Origin: Nothopassalora personata
Lineage: Eukaryota; Ascomycota; Dothideomycetes; Mycosphaerellales; Mycosphaerellaceae
Direction: 5' to 3'
DNA: 64,000 nucleotides
NCBI GenBank assembly: GCA_033816765.1
Contig: CM066298.1
Coordinates: forward strand, 2,046,001 to 2,110,000
Shown here: in pieces, positions 40,401-51,873 of the stretch
Layout of the letters: every line of letters starts with the position of its first letter
Position numbering within the stretch: the stretch's first letter is position 1
The notes under the pieces: generated by a model
The model's database searches: none
Seen by the model: only the letters and a program-made list of their open reading frames with translations
What the model was told of the DNA's origin: nothing
Program-made: the position numbers and the translations under genes

Positions 40401-42346
40401 GAGCCTGCCGCATCTGTCGCACGAACAAGAGTACGAACATCCAATACCCAGGGCTGTTGAAACCCTTGCCAGTTCCCTTTGCAGCATGGGAGGATGTTGC
40501 GATGGATTTCGTGACTCATCTGCCACCAGGCAAGAGTGCGCTGGATGGGCAAACGTACGAAGATGCCCTGACCGTCACATGCCGACTTACCAAGGAGAAA
40601 CACATGATCCCAGTTCAATCGATGACTGCAGAGCACACAGCCCTCGTGTACCTGCGATATGTGTTCAGCAGGCATGGACTCCCGAAGAGCATTGTCTCTG
40701 ACCGTGGCACACAATGGGTGTCCGCATTCTGGAGACGTCTCTGCGCCCTGTTGGGAATCAAGCAGAAGCTTTCGTCAGCATATCACCCTGAGACTGATGG
40801 ACAGTCCGAGAACACGAACAAGGCTATGGAGCAGTATTGGCGCATGTTTGTCAACTACGCTCAGGATGACTGGCCAGACTGGACTCCCCTCGCTGAGTTC
40901 ACAGCCAACAATGCCGTGTCAGCTACAACAGGTGTATCGCCGTTCTATGCTAACACTGGCCGCAACCCAAGGTTCTCTGAACTCGAGCTGGATCTTCCAA
41001 TGCCACTCATGCCCCACAAGCAACGCTTGGATGCTGAAGCAGCGGATCGCTTTGCAACAAAGATGCACGACATGCAGCAATATCTTCGCCAACAGATGGC
41101 TCTCGCCCAAGCCGTGCAAGCCGAGTATGCTAATCAGAACCGCACACCAGCGCCGCTCTACAAGGAAGGCGATGAGGTGTGGATTAGCACCGAGAACTGG
41201 ACCATGGAGAGACCTTCACGAAAGATGGATGTCAGGTGGTCGGGCCCGCACGTGATCACGGAGGTGCTTCCGGGCAATGCTTACAAAGTGGATCTCCCAC
41301 CCACCATGAATATCGACAACCACTTTCATTCGCACCTTCTTGCACCAGTACACCCGCCAGTCCAGGGACAAGTACAACCAGCTCCTCCGCCGATTCGCAT
41401 TGTCGACGATGAAGAGCACGAGACCGACCCCGCCGAACCCGACCACTGGGAAGTTGAGCAAATCCTGGATTGCAAGAAGAGATGGCCGTGCGGACGCGCA
41501 CCAGCAGGAGGGAAGCAGCCGTATTGGGAATACTTGGTGAAGTACGTTGGATACAATCGGCCATCCTATGAAGCTGCGGATCAGGTTATTGAGGGTGCCG
41601 CCGCCTCTGTGGCCGACTTTCACCACAACCACCCGCGAGCGACCAAACCACCTGGTTTTCAACCACCTGCAGACTGGGTTGCAAATGAGAATGCCACAGG
41701 CATGCGAGTAGCACGCACAGCACCCACGTCGTCAGCAGCGATGACTCTGATGCCGGTGGGACCAGGCCTCCGGACTTGTGAGAAAGAGAGCGATACGCGT
41801 CGCGATAACGATCCTTCTCGACAAGCAGACCGAGTCCCTGAAGCTGAGCGCTTGCGTGGCGCGAGTCACAATGGCAGCAACACTGCCGATGGTCATCAGA
41901 ACACAGTGTGCAGCCGCCTAGATGGCGCGAGTCACTATGGCACAGGGCGCCTGTGCGACGAGCTCAGTACACACACCGAAGAGGACACCGTCCGGACAGT
42001 AACTGAGGTTGCTGTGCCGTGTCGCCGCGACAACCCACCTGCGTTACGTAGCATCATGGATGGTCACGAGGTGGGTACAACGACAGTGGTTACGAATGAC
42101 GATGAGATGGACGTAATAGATAACGACCTGATGGATGATGAGACATTTGCAATGGCAATGATGGATGTGAGAGGAAAGAGTGCTCCGGAGCGCACTCTGA
42201 AAGGGGGGGGTAGTGTCACCGTACCGGCGCCCATCATTCACTTGGACCCGCGCGCACGTGCGTGGATCCCGCGCGCGCCGCTGACTAAGCCGGCCCGAGG
42301 GCTTGGCGCGTGTATATCTACCTCGCGCCCTCCGCGCCTCTCTTAG
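37385..42346 (+). CDS. pol: Pol polyprotein of gypsy A (protease, RT, RNase H, integrase, chromodomain)
   Basis: Expressed as Gag-Pol by -1 frameshift, so it has no ATG start of its own; 37385 is the first codon after the slip. Order (residues from 37400): aspartic protease about 65-150 with FHDDGANST, where DDG replaces the usual D-S/T-G, and ILGRPW; reverse transcriptase about 430-610 with LRVCVDYRALNAIT, MPFGLCNAPGTFQ and the catalytic YLDD at about 550; RNase H with TDASDY and YDKELLAIV; integrase with the HHCC zinc finger (HDHAVAGH...CRICR) and the D-D-E core (DFVTHL, SDRGTQW, DGQSEN); GPY/F-type segment; chromodomain about 1348-1413 (WEVEQILDCKKRW, YLVKYVGYNRPSYE). The frame runs 133 nt into the 3' LTR. 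Confidence 0.95.
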   Translation, partial: RIVHSVSATHSGRDESVRELRDHEHEKEPPDRGKNLSISAHSLLAANHSVDEHNPVIASHLVMPCIVNGKIPAQSFHDDGANSTYFDIDFAHKNDLDLVELPNPMGLMLADGQPASELITHKTTAQIQIGNHVETRVGYCTSLEYDVILGRPWHDEHQPVFHYASGTMTLFSQYCRENCIHGDEPVCVQSINDKGVTPVGILQIEIPVPESSPASTGYVKPYVEDEEPAVVQETHSTKAAMRHAPPVEMQDESEPSHHVRQPLPADSPETLKRPARRTDKKASVQPEPEIDIQPITAEALRRMSRRKGFKGCEIHMMWMFDPKEDLDRQVARDPLSACALNASAISADDYQRFMNPKDKDQDPIPLLPPEFREMARLFSRKEADKVPPRRPGVDHEIKLKAGQTPPFRRPYSFSARENEVIKKWLDDQLEKGAIQRSVSPAAAPVLIVKKPGGGLRVCVDYRALNAITTKSRYPIPLFQETLDRIAGAQWFTKLDVIAAFNRIRIAAGDEWKTAFTTRYGQFECVVMPFGLCNAPGTFQSFINDTLREFLDDFVSCYLDDALVFSKTREEHVEHVMKVLKRLDKAGLQLDIDKCEFFRHETTYLGVIITNEGIKMDPKKIECVKNWPTPANVTDILSFTGFANFYRRFIKNFSKICLPMTKLTRKNVPWEWSEACQKSFDALKQAFIDAPTLKHFYPGRETILETDASDYVTAAVLSQRNENGVLHPIAYMSKKMDPQQCNYDIYDKELLAIVQAFEEWRPELTVNEFGTDDYENLPDPESAEDKPTLVYSDHKNLEWFMSTKQLNRRQARWAEFLSQFFFKIVYRPGVQGTKPDSLTRRSQDLPIHGDLSDPRNQQQHQVLLGPDRILNLSSSRVLNISANDVVTPLTTAIRELYAQPETEEAVRQLENDLPCSLLRKHRLDDRHAVPVGGMIYMKNVYGGYSLFVPPESEEALDDGEVPVRTRITQAFHDHAVAGHIGDEKTYELVARNYVWPGMARFVKSYVRACRICRTNKSTNIQYPGLLKPLPVPFAAWEDVAMDFVTHLPPGKSALDGQTYEDALTVTCRLTKEKHMIPVQSMTAEHTALVYLRYVFSRHGLPKSIVSDRGTQWVSAFWRRLCALLGIKQKLSSAYHPETDGQSENTNKAMEQYWRMFVNYAQDDWPDWTPLAEFTANNAVSATTGVSPFYANTGRNPRFSELELDLPMPLMPHKQRLDAEAADRFATKMHDMQQYLRQQMALAQAVQAEYANQNRTPAPLYKEGDEVWISTENWTMERPSRKMDVRWSGPHVITEVLPGNAYKVDLPPTMNIDNHFHSHLLAPVHPPVQGQVQPAPPPIRIVDDEEHETDPAEPDHWEVEQILDCKKRWPCGRAPAGGKQPYWEYLVKYVGYNRPSYEAADQVIEGAAASVADFHHNHPRATKPPGFQPPADWVANENATGMRVARTAPTSSAAMTLMPVGPGLRTCEKESDTRRDNDPSRQADRVPEAERLRGASHNGSNTADGHQNTVCSRLDGASHYGTGRLCDELSTHTEEDTVRTVTEVAVPCRRDNPPALRSIMDGHEVGTTTVVTNDDEMDVIDNDLMDDETFAMAMMDVRGKSAPERTLKGGGSVTVPAPIIHLDPRARAWIPRAPLTKPARGLGACISTSRPPRLS
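42201..42210 (+). promoter_or_regulatory. Polypurine tract of gypsy A
   Basis: aagggggggg, three bases before the 3' LTR; serves as plus-strand primer in the gypsy replication cycle. It also lies within the pol reading frame. Confidence 0.75.
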
Positions 42347-42405
42347 ATAGACCGTCTATTCGACTTGTACCTTATCCGACCACGTGCTTGCACCTGCTTG
42401 TGACA
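42214..42405 (+). repeat. 3' LTR of gypsy A
   Basis: 192 bp, identical to 34990-35181 except one C-to-T change in a CpA context. Followed by the target duplication GCAAG. Contains the pol stop codon (TAG 42344). Confidence 0.93.
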
Positions 42406-43313
42406 GCAAGATTACTAAGAAGAATATAACCTTGTAGCTTACTATAGCATCCCTTAAGGTTGCCTTCTATAAGAAGAAGCTTCTAACTACTAAGGGTAGT
42501 ATTACTAATCTACCGAACTAGGGTTAGATTAACGCGGCTGCCTAGGATTTTGATTATATAACAGTTAACCCTTAAGGTCGTATTTCTAACACTATTACTA
42601 TAAACCTTAATAGTGGTTAGAACTACCTTCCTACCTTATAGGCTTCCGCTATAGACTATCTTATTTAGCACTTCGGCAGTACCTACAACCGCTATAAGGA
42701 GAGATCTAACCTTCCCTTTTCTAGTTGCTACACTATTCTAGGATAGTTTAAGGGCTACTATACTAACTGCGCTCTTAACAATTATTACGACAAGTGCAGC
42801 TTCTTCTCTCTACGGACCCTATAGTAGAGTGTCGCTAGTCTATCTAGAACCTACTAGTAGCCTAGTATAGGTTATACTCGCTCCGCTAGTGCTACATTCT
42901 AGGGTAGTGCATAGTATAGTCGATCTCCTCCTATTATGCGTAGCAGTCCTCTACGTAAGGGCTTCCTATCTCTAGTTCTATACTCTCCTAGTATAAGTAC
43001 CTCTAGATATAGTCTTTAGATGCTACCTACCTAGCTTATTCCTAGCGATGTGGACTGGCGCCTAAGCATCCCTAGGGCTCCTAGTAATAGTTCTAGAACT
43101 GTCCTCCTAGAGCTTCGCCTCCTATTCTCTAACTCCCTCTCTTAGGATAAGGTTACTACCTTAATTCGTTAGTTCCTACAGCGCTTAGGCACTAATAATG
43201 ACTTTTAGGAGGGTGCTATATTTAACTCGAGTTCCTATAAGAGGGGTTCTAGAGGCTCTAGTGGTTTTAGTAGCAAGTAGTAGTCTAGATAGTGTACTTG
43301 TATTAGGTCTTAG

Positions 43314-43619
43314 TGATTTAGTTAGGGCTAAAGGATAAAAAGGCCGTTATAAGCAAGGGCGGTCTACTTCTCTATTTCCTTTTGTTTTAATACTATAGCT
43401 CCCCTGAATTGGAGTCTATAATAATAAACTAGATCTTGCCTTAAAAGGCGGTTCTAAAGCAGGCCTCTCTATAGTCTAGTTATATAAGTATAGTAAGATA
43501 TGCGATACCCTAAATGAATACAGCCCTTAAGGCTAATAAAAACTTTCCTCCACTGTCTCTAAACAAATGAGATATTGCTTTATAAATACTTGTGAATAAA
43601 TAAAGGTCTTGCTATATAT
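43314..43619. other. Copia: space between the ends of the antisense gene and pol
   Basis: AT-rich, no coding signal; the two convergent genes of the copia element end on either side, so it probably holds both 3' ends. Confidence 0.4.
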
Positions 43620-45985
43620 AAATGAAAGTGTGGTTAGTCTCTAGAAGCCTCCCTTAGAGAATGTAGTTTAGTGACTTTAGCTTTATGAGCTAATCTATAA
43701 GCTGCTATGCAGTAGGGATATACTTAACTACAATTAAGCCTTCTTTATAAGTATGTCTACAAAAGTGGTTCCTTAGTCTAACATGCTTAGTTCTTCTATA
43801 GTTAGTGTGATCTCTAACTAGCTTAATAGTAGACTAGTTGTCTACAAAGATCTTGAAGGCTTAAGCTTTATAGTTGGTTATTTTCTAGGTTTTATAGAGT
43901 AGATTTCTTAACTATATTACTTCCCTACAGCATTTAGTCAAGGCTATATACTCTACTTCAGTGCTTAATAGCACTATCTCCTTCTGCAGGTTAGATTTCT
44001 AGATAATAGGACTTCTAGCCATTTTAACTAGGAGTCCTAAGGTGGATCTACCTATTAGATCTCTAGAGAAATTAGAGTCTATGTAGATCTCTAGCTTTAG
44101 GGATTGTGTTTTTCTAAAGATTAGGCACTTATTAATTGTTCTAGCAATGTATCTCTAAACATGCTTTGCTATAGTAATATGTTCTACTACCGGATTTACT
44201 AAGAATTTAGCTAAGTGGTTTGTTGCATAGGAGATATCTAGCCTAGTTTAGTTAGCTAGGTACTAGAGTTCCCTAATTAATGTGTTAAACAGATTGTAAT
44301 CCTATATGTTGCATTACTCTTTATAAGCTTTATATAGGCGGTTAAGGGGATACTTAACACTTTTAGCTAAGTCTAGGCTATGTTTCTAAAGTTTCTCTAA
44401 AGTATAGTGCTTTTAGGAGACATAGAGATCTCTATTCTTTTTACTCTTTAGTTGCATGCCTAGGAAAAGGTTAGCGTTAACAGTTTTAATAGAGTACTTC
44501 TTCTTTAGTCTAGTAATGAACCTCTTAATCTTCTAATTACTATCGCTGAAGATCTAAAAGTTATCTATATATAGGAGAACTAAAAGATTCTCCCCCTAAA
44601 AAAGACATGCATTAGAATTAAGTCTCTTTAGGCCTAATTCTTCTAGAGCTTCCTTAGCATTATAGTACTAGAGGTTTGCAGCTTGTTTTAATCTATATAG
44701 TCCCTTCTTAATTTCTAGGACTTTGTTAGATAGATCTTTCTTAATAAGTTCTGCCCCTTCTAGTAGTTTAATGTATAAAGGTCTATTAATGTTAGGGTTT
44801 ATAAATGCTGTTTTAACATTAATCTATCTCCTCTTCTAGCTAAGAACTATGCATAGGGCTAGGAGAATCCTGCTTGTTAGTAGCCTTAGGGTTAGAGTAA
44901 AGGTTTTAATATAGTCTGTCCCTTGCTTTTAAGTAAACCCCTTTACTACCTATCTAGCTCTACGCTTCTTAATAGACCTATTAGGAAGATACTTGTAGTG
45001 TAGGACCTATTTTCCTATAAGTAGTTTCCTGCCCTTAGGGACTTTCTATAATAGGATCTATACAACACATTCTGTATCTTCTAAGGAGTTAAATTCCTTT
45101 CTAATTGCCCTAATCTATTTAGCTCTATTAGGTCTGTTTAATGCTTTAGTTAGGGTAGCAGGATCTATAAGCTTCCCCTTCTTTACATTATCTATAGCTA
45201 TTGTAGCGAATACTTTCTTAAGTTTACTGTAATTATAATAGGATCTATTCTGTCTTAAACTTCTCCTAGTTGGCTTAGGATAGACCTTAGCTTATTTAGT
45301 CTTTATAGGCTTATAAGTCCTATCTCTCTTCCTCTTGCTAATATATAGGGTAGGGTAGAATAGTATTATAGCCTAATTAGGGTCTTCTTGCATAGCTAGG
45401 GCTATGTCTTCTTAGTGTAGCTCTTTAGACTATAAAGTCTAAGGCTTATACTCTATAGGAGATTGTTCCTAGAGCTAGGTATGCTCTATAGGAGATTGTT
45501 CCTAGAGCTAGGTGTGCTCTATAGGAGACTGTTCCTAGAGCTAGGGGGATGTGTCTCTAAATAGTAGACGTGAATCTTCTGTCCTATGCTCCCCCTAAGA
45601 CTAACCTTAGTTAGGGGAGTCTTGTTGCGAAGCCCTTTATGTTTTAGGTTGGTTACTATGCTATAGTAGCTCCCCCTCTAGCTACATAGCTCCCCTTAAA
45701 GGTTTATAGGGTTAGTGACTCGCTTCTAGCTCGTATAGCCCTTTATAAGGCATATGAATACCTTTATAGTAAGGGTCCTTAGGGTTATTATAGGGATGTC
45801 TAAGGAAGGTAATCTCGTTATCTAGGACAGTATGCTTATTACTAGTAGTAAGCTAGGAGCTCTTAACAGTCTACCCTATCTACTCCCCCTAAGCGACCTA
45901 CTTACCTATAGGGATTTAGTATTGCGAGTTCTATAAGAAATCTTTATTAAAAGTTATATAGGGGGAATAGGTTATCTTATAGACC
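43620..45985 (-). pseudogene. Copia pol: reverse transcriptase and RNase H (RIP-decayed)
   Basis: On the minus strand, ignoring RIP-type stops, copia motifs appear in order: an RT region with GLYRLKQAAN and LLVLLYIDN (family form YVDD; the second D is mutated) at about 44550-44720, and an RNase H end with EAEYIALTKCCREV, IFVDNQSAIKLV and TKHVRLRNHF at about 43700-43980. Stops are mostly TAG for CAG/TGG. The linker region holds a threefold 33-bp repeat (45451-45546). Gene is dead. Confidence 0.8.
45451..45546 (-). repeat. Three tandem 33-bp units in copia pol
   Basis: The unit starts ctctataggagattgttcct and recurs at 45451, 45484 and 45517 with few changes. Unit length is a multiple of three, so it would encode three 11-residue repeats in the linker between integrase and RT. 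Confidence 0.85.
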
Positions 45986-45989
45986 TATT

Positions 45990-46375
45990 TGTTACGGTTT
46001 AGTCTAAACAGCGGCCCCGACTAGACACACGTAACACTAACTACTTAGATACACGTGATACTAATCACCTAGACGCACGTGACACTAATCACTCCACGAA
46101 CTAATTAGTGTAATTAGTATACTTAGTAGGACTGATTAAGGTGATTATACTAAGCTATAGGCTCTACGCCGAGAATCTCTTTGTATTTAGGAACGCTAGA
46201 AACCCTTATAGTTCTAATACGTTCAACTTATGTTACTATCTCACTGATTGGAATACAACTCTCATTCCTATTATTTATCTTCGCCTAGCTTACTTTAGCC
46301 TCTCTAAAGAATAATACCGCCACGTGACTTAACTTATCTCTCTTTTGAGACTAGCCCTAGAACGAGACAATAACA
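45990..46375 (+). repeat. 5' LTR of gypsy B
   Basis: 386 bp, aligns to 52460-52845 over its full length with transitions only at the sites I compared. Confidence 0.9.
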
Positions 46376-46499
46376 CTTTAAACGCCCTTAGGATAAGCGC
46401 TACTCAAGCAGCTAGTAGGGGAACACCCGCCCCTAGCGAAGTAGGAAGCATCCGCCGTGCGCTACTACAATAGACTACTACGAAGGACGATGAGTCTAA

Positions 46500-49400
46500 T
46501 AACGATAACGAGCCTACTCTAAGGAGGAACGACGTTAAGGCTACTAAGCTAGACCTCTTCTATAGAGATAGGGCTAAGTTCGACGACTGGATTAATTAGA
46601 TAGATATATATCTCATGTTTAACCTAGTCGATGCCGATAAAAGAACTATCTTCGCTATTACGTACCTTCGCGGAAGTGCGCAGAACTAGATTAAACCTTA
46701 CCTTAAGGAATACCTTAAAGGTATAGGACGATTGGACCCTACTAGAATGTTTAGGAGCTACACTCTCTTTAAAGATAAGATGAAATTAATCTTTAGAACC
46801 TCGAACGAAGTTTAACAGGCTATACGAATCATTTAACACCTAAAGTAGAAGACGTCTACTTTAGAGTATGCAGCCAAATTCGAAGAATACGGACAAATCA
46901 CCGGATAGGACTAGACGGCGTTAATAACTATGTTCCGACGTGGACTTAAGGACTCCGTTAAGGACGAGTTAATAAGACACGGAGGACGGATTACTAACCT
47001 CGAAGAGCTAATAAAGGCGTCGATTAACATCGATAACTAGCTCTAGGAACGACACTAGGAGAAGAGATACGACTCCAAAGTAGGAGGAATAGTAGGATAT
47101 GCTCCGGACCGTAGACCCTTAGGAGGATACGTTGCGAAGGGAGAATTCTTACGACAAAGCTAGCACTACTATAGACTACAGCTAATAGAACTAGACGTTA
47201 CCTAACGAGGACGGAAGATCGATAAGAGTAGGGGCTACGGAAAGCCCTTTAAAGGAAAAGGAAAACTTACATATTATGCCTATAGTAAGGAAGGCTACAT
47301 AGCGCGGGATTGCCGCGGTAAAAATATAGTGCGCCGCGAGCAGTTTAATATAATGCAACTAAAGGTAGGCAAATCTAGGAGCAGTGTTAGACCCCGACAA
47401 TTTAACTATACCTAGAGAGTAGAGGAGAAGGATAGTAACCGGGTTGCGACGCCTCTCCTAGACCCCTTATAAGGACGAGGAGGATACTATGTTTAATAAC
47501 ATATACTACTACCGAATAACTAACAATTAAAGACTATTAGATTGTTTAGCATAATAGTACGAGGAGTTAACCACGAAGTTAAGAAAGAATCTCGACACGG
47601 TTACGGAAGCCTTTATTAGCGATTCTATTACTAGGACTCGTGTTAAACCCACTACGACGCTAAGTTAGGCGTAGGGTACTAGCCACGACAACTAGTAGGA
47701 ACCCTAGGAGCTTAACACGGACAAAACAAGCTCTAAGAAGTGGACATAGACGAATCTTGCTTCGATAACGACAATAAAGAAAACTAGGATCTAGAATAGG
47801 ACGGACGCTAGTTACTAGTACTAGAACAATAAACGAACGAGCTAGATACTATCGAAGAAGATTACGTACCGGAGGAGTTAAGCGAGGACTTATCCGAAGA
47901 AGAAGAGAGCGACACCGACGACGAAAACGAAGTATACACATTCACGGTAGATGCGCTAAAGAAACTCTATAAGTTGATTATCTACCTCTAACGAAGGCAC
48001 GAAGAATTCCTACTAAAGTTCTTAGGGAAACGATACCTAAACCCTAACGAATTCGATAAGACACTCGACATAATAAGGGGTATAGTATAGGGCTACCTAA
48101 CCATGAACAATACTAAGAACTTAGCTAAAGCGGTTATCGAACGACCACCTATAGGAAGCCGAATAACGGATACCGGATATCTAACACCGGTAGGAACTTT
48201 CGTCTCGAACGAACTACGAACAGCAGTACAGCACGTACGCGTACTCTACTTAGAATCGTAGAAGATCTAGGAACGTAATAGACTATAAGTATAGACATAG
48301 AGCAAGGGGCTATAGGTTCTAGCCGAAGCTTCTAGGCACGAAGCACAGCGAACTATATACCATTCGGGAAAAGGATTAGCTCCCTAGGAATAAGCGACCG
48401 GAGGGAGTTATGTAATACTTAGGCTCACGCATCGACATTAAACACAGTTTTCTAGACATAAGCAATCGTTAACGGACACAAGACTAGTGTCATAATCGAC
48501 TTAGGAGTAGCGGGGAATTTTATCTCCGAGTCTTTTATAAGAAGAAACGGGTTAGCTACCCTAAAGAAGAAATAGGGTTACGAGTTAATCGCGGTAAACG
48601 GATTATCGTTACCTAGCGTAGAATAGGAGACGATACTATTGCTACTAGCTATCTAACAGCACTACGAGAATATTACCTTAGATGTTACTAATATAGCTAG
48701 TTATAACATAGTATTAGGTATGCCTTAGTTAAGAAAGCATAATCCAGTAATCGACTAGAGAAGAGGAGTACTCACATTTAGGAAATGCAATTGCGTTATC
48801 GACATTTAGCCTACGTAGTAGTAGCGTTCACTAGTAGATAAGGCAAGGAAATAGCTAAACGAGATATAGCTTGCGCCGAATAGAAGGATAGAAGAACTAT
48901 CTTCGACCGGGATAGACACTAGCGTAGGGCCGCCGGGTTACGAAGTTACTAGAAGTGATAGAAGTAACGCACTATCGAAGAATACTAACATCTTAGAGTT
49001 AAGTATTCCTAAGGAGTATCGTAAGTGGTCGCGACTCTTTAAAGAGGAAAGAGGCAAAACCGCCTTACCTAAGTACCGCCTATAGGATTATAAGATTAAC
49101 ATTTAGCTAGGGAAAGAGTCTCTATAGGGACCCCTATATTAAATGTCTAAGAAAGAGCTATAGACCCTACGAGAATAGCTAAAGAAGAAGCTAGCTAAAG
49201 GATAGATAAGAAGATCTACCTTAGGTATAGGAACTCTATGCATGTTCGTTCTAAAAGCAAACGGGAAGTTACGGCTCGTATAAGACTATAGGAAGTTAAA
49301 CGAGATTACGATTAAGAACCAATACCCGCTACCTAACATCGAAGAAGTATAAGATAGATTAACCGGATTAGACTAGTACATAAAGATTAACCTACGAGAT

Positions 49401-51870
49401 GCCTTCTACGCTATACGGATAGCGGAAGGAGAAGAATAGAAAACCGCTTTTAGAATAAGATACAGACTTTATAAATTCTTAGTTATACTAATAGGATTAA
49501 CTAATATACCCGTATCCTATTAGGATCTTATTAATAAAATACTTAGAGACCTACTTAATATATATATTATCTTATATATAGACGATATACTACTCTATAC
49601 GAAAGGATCCCTATAGAATCATATAAGATAAGTCTAGGACGTATTTTAATAGCTTACGCGTTTGGGATTTAAGATAGTACCTAAAAAATACGAATTCTAT
49701 AAGAAAGAAGTTAAATTCGTAGGCTTTATTATTAGTATAATAGGGATAACGATCGACCCTACGAAGACATAGTCAATTAGAGAATAGCTAGAACCGAAAA
49801 CAGTTAAGGACGTACAATCATTCCTTAGACTAGCGAACTACAACCGGAAATTTATTAAGGACTACGCGAAAATAGTAGTACTAATAACGATGCTTACGAG
49901 AAAAGACGTCACTTAGAAATAGGGAAAGGAACAGACTAAAGCGTTTAAGAAACTTAAGGAACAATGCGCTTTAGCCCCTACGCTTTGACTATTCGATAGT
50001 AGAAAGGAAGTCTATATCGAGACCGATGCGTCTAATATAGCAATAGGCGCATGTCTAACATAGACATACGATAGGTAAAGACACCTAGTAGCCTATTACT
50101 CCCGGAAAATGACTATAGCGGAATAGAACTACGACATCTATAATAAAGAGCTTCTAGCCATTATTGCTACTATACAACATTAGAGAGTATATGTCGAGGG
50201 CCTACCGAAGTTAACGATTCTTTCTAACTATAAGAATCTTACGTACTTCACGACGACGAAAGAACTTACCCGAAGGCAAGCCCGCTAGTCGGAGCTGCTA
50301 GGACAGTATAAGTTCGAAATTAAATATACTCTAGGACGAGAGAATGGCCGCGCCGACGCGTTAAGCCGAAGAAGCGACTACATGGAAGAAAAAGAACTAG
50401 TGCAACACAAAATACTAAAGACAAACCCCGACGGAAGCCTTAGTACTAACATAAGAGAATTTAATAACATCGTACGGATATTAGGCGATAGGGACGAACA
50501 ATTCCCTATATCGTAAGGAAAATACTAAGTACCTAAGGATCGAGAAGAAGAATGCATACGATAACATTACGACGGACTAACTTATAGACACCCTAAGACT
50601 TCAAAAACAATGGACCTAATATAGCGCAGTTTCTCATTCCTATAGATAAGACTTAAGGTGTTACGCTACATTAAACAATACGTACACTGCTAACGAAACA
50701 AGGCTACGAGACACGTAAAATACGGTTACCTACAGTTTAGGACACTACCGACAAGACCATAGGACGAAGTTATAATAGACTTTATTACGAAACTCCTACC
50801 GTTAAGAGACTAAGTTACGAAATAACTATACGACATAATACTAGTTATAGTTAATAGACTCACGAAATACGCACACTTTATTCCTGTATTAGAGACATAT
50901 AATGTAGAGTAGCTCGGATACCTCGTACTAGATAGACTTATCCAATACTATAGATTCCCCTAAGCGTTCATAACGGATAGAGACAAGCTATTCACATTAA
51001 ATTACTAGAAGACGCTTATAGGAACGATCGGAATTAAACATAAGCTATTAATAGCATATCATCCGGAGATAGACGGATAAACCGAAAGGATGAATTAAAC
51101 GCTAGAACAATACCTACGACACTACATCAATTATGCACAAGACAACTAGGTTTTATTACTGCCAATAGCGTAGATCGCACTAAATAACCACAAATCGGAG
51201 ACAACTTCAACGACGCTATTCTATGCGAACTTTAGAAAAGATCCTAACCTATTTAGAACACCTAGATCTCACCTACAAGCCGAAAGAGCAATCGTGACGA
51301 CGGATACTCTTAAGGAAGTGTATAAAGAAACACGTAAGGCGATCGAAGATGCATAATAAAAACTGTCTTAATAACGGCAGGACACGAGAAAAATGGCACC
51401 TCTACTAAAAGAGGGGGATAAGGTCTATCTCCTTACAAAAAACTTAAGAATAAGAAGATAGATTAAGAAACTAGATTATGTTAAGGTCGGACCATTTTTT
51501 ATCGATAAAGTTATAGGGCTAGTTAATTACCGCCTACGACTACTACCCGACGCTAAAATCTACCTAATCTTCCATATCTCTAAGTTAGAACCCGCGGACG
51601 CTAAAACACCTTGCTAGGAAAGCTTCTATTTTGAGCTAGAAGTAGAAAACGAATTTGAAGTCGAAAAGATCCTAGATAAAAAAGGTTAGCGATACCTTAT
51701 TAAGTAGAAAGGATACGACAAATTGGAAAATACCTAGGAACTAGAAAAGAACCTACAAAACTGTTAACAAAGAATCCGAGAATACTATAAGGAGAATAAA
51801 GACTCATAAGTTAACCCGCAGGGAGTAGTTCGGGTACCTCCTAGAACTCGTTACCGAGACCCTTAATAGC
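46500..51870 (+). pseudogene. Gypsy B gag-pol (RIP-decayed)
   Basis: Ignoring TAG/TAA stops at former CAG/CAA/TGG codons, the plus strand reads: gag capsid (LFYRDRAKFDDWINQIDIYL), a damaged zinc knuckle (YYAYSKEGYIARDC), RT with LRLVQDYRKLNEITIKNQYP and LYIDDILLYTKG at about 49560-49610, RNase H (IETDASNIAIGACL, NYDIYNKELLAI), integrase (ITDRDKLFT, AYHPEIDGQTERMNQTLEQY) and a chromodomain near 51650-51740 (FEVEKILDKKG, YLIKQKGYDKLENTQ; Q marks restored tryptophan or glutamine stops read by eye). Gag and pol appear to share one long frame or close frames; RIP damage prevents a firm statement. Confidence 0.82.
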
Positions 51871-51873
51871 ACC

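Larger units (their letters stand above)
34990..42405 (+). mobile_element. Gypsy element A: intact Ty3/gypsy chromovirus
   Basis: 7,416 bp with two 192-bp LTRs differing at one site (C at 35124, T in the right copy), perfect 5-bp target duplication GCAAG (34985-34989 and 42406-42410), self-priming PBS, uninterrupted gag and pol, a -1 frameshift signal and a polypurine tract before the 3' LTR. GC-rich and free of RIP-type stops, it contrasts sharply with the decayed copia DNA around it. It inserted into the antisense gene of the copia element. All parts needed for transposition appear present, so it may be active. Confidence 0.95.
34822..43313 (+). pseudogene. Antisense gene of the copia element (split by gypsy A)
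   Basis: On the plus strand, opposite to copia gag-pol, one frame runs from about 34822 to 34989 and, after removing gypsy A with one copy of its GCAAG target site, from 42411 to TAG 43311. It has about 355 codons. All internal stops are TAG or TAA, as expected from CAG/CAA glutamine codons hit by C-to-T changes. The product would be Ser/Arg/Lys-rich at first (SSSSND.DPNKRPPSNSRKG, KRKTLIKALRLVK), then has a more structured block (YLI.HFGSTYNRYKERSNL, CYTILG.FKGYYTNC) and a Ser-rich end. No known family recognised. The start codon is not certain. Confidence 0.6.

Noticed and set aside
42201..42210. Run of eight G before the right LTR of gypsy A, suspected as a sequencing error
   Set aside because: It sits exactly where a polypurine tract is needed and the pol frame stays open through it.
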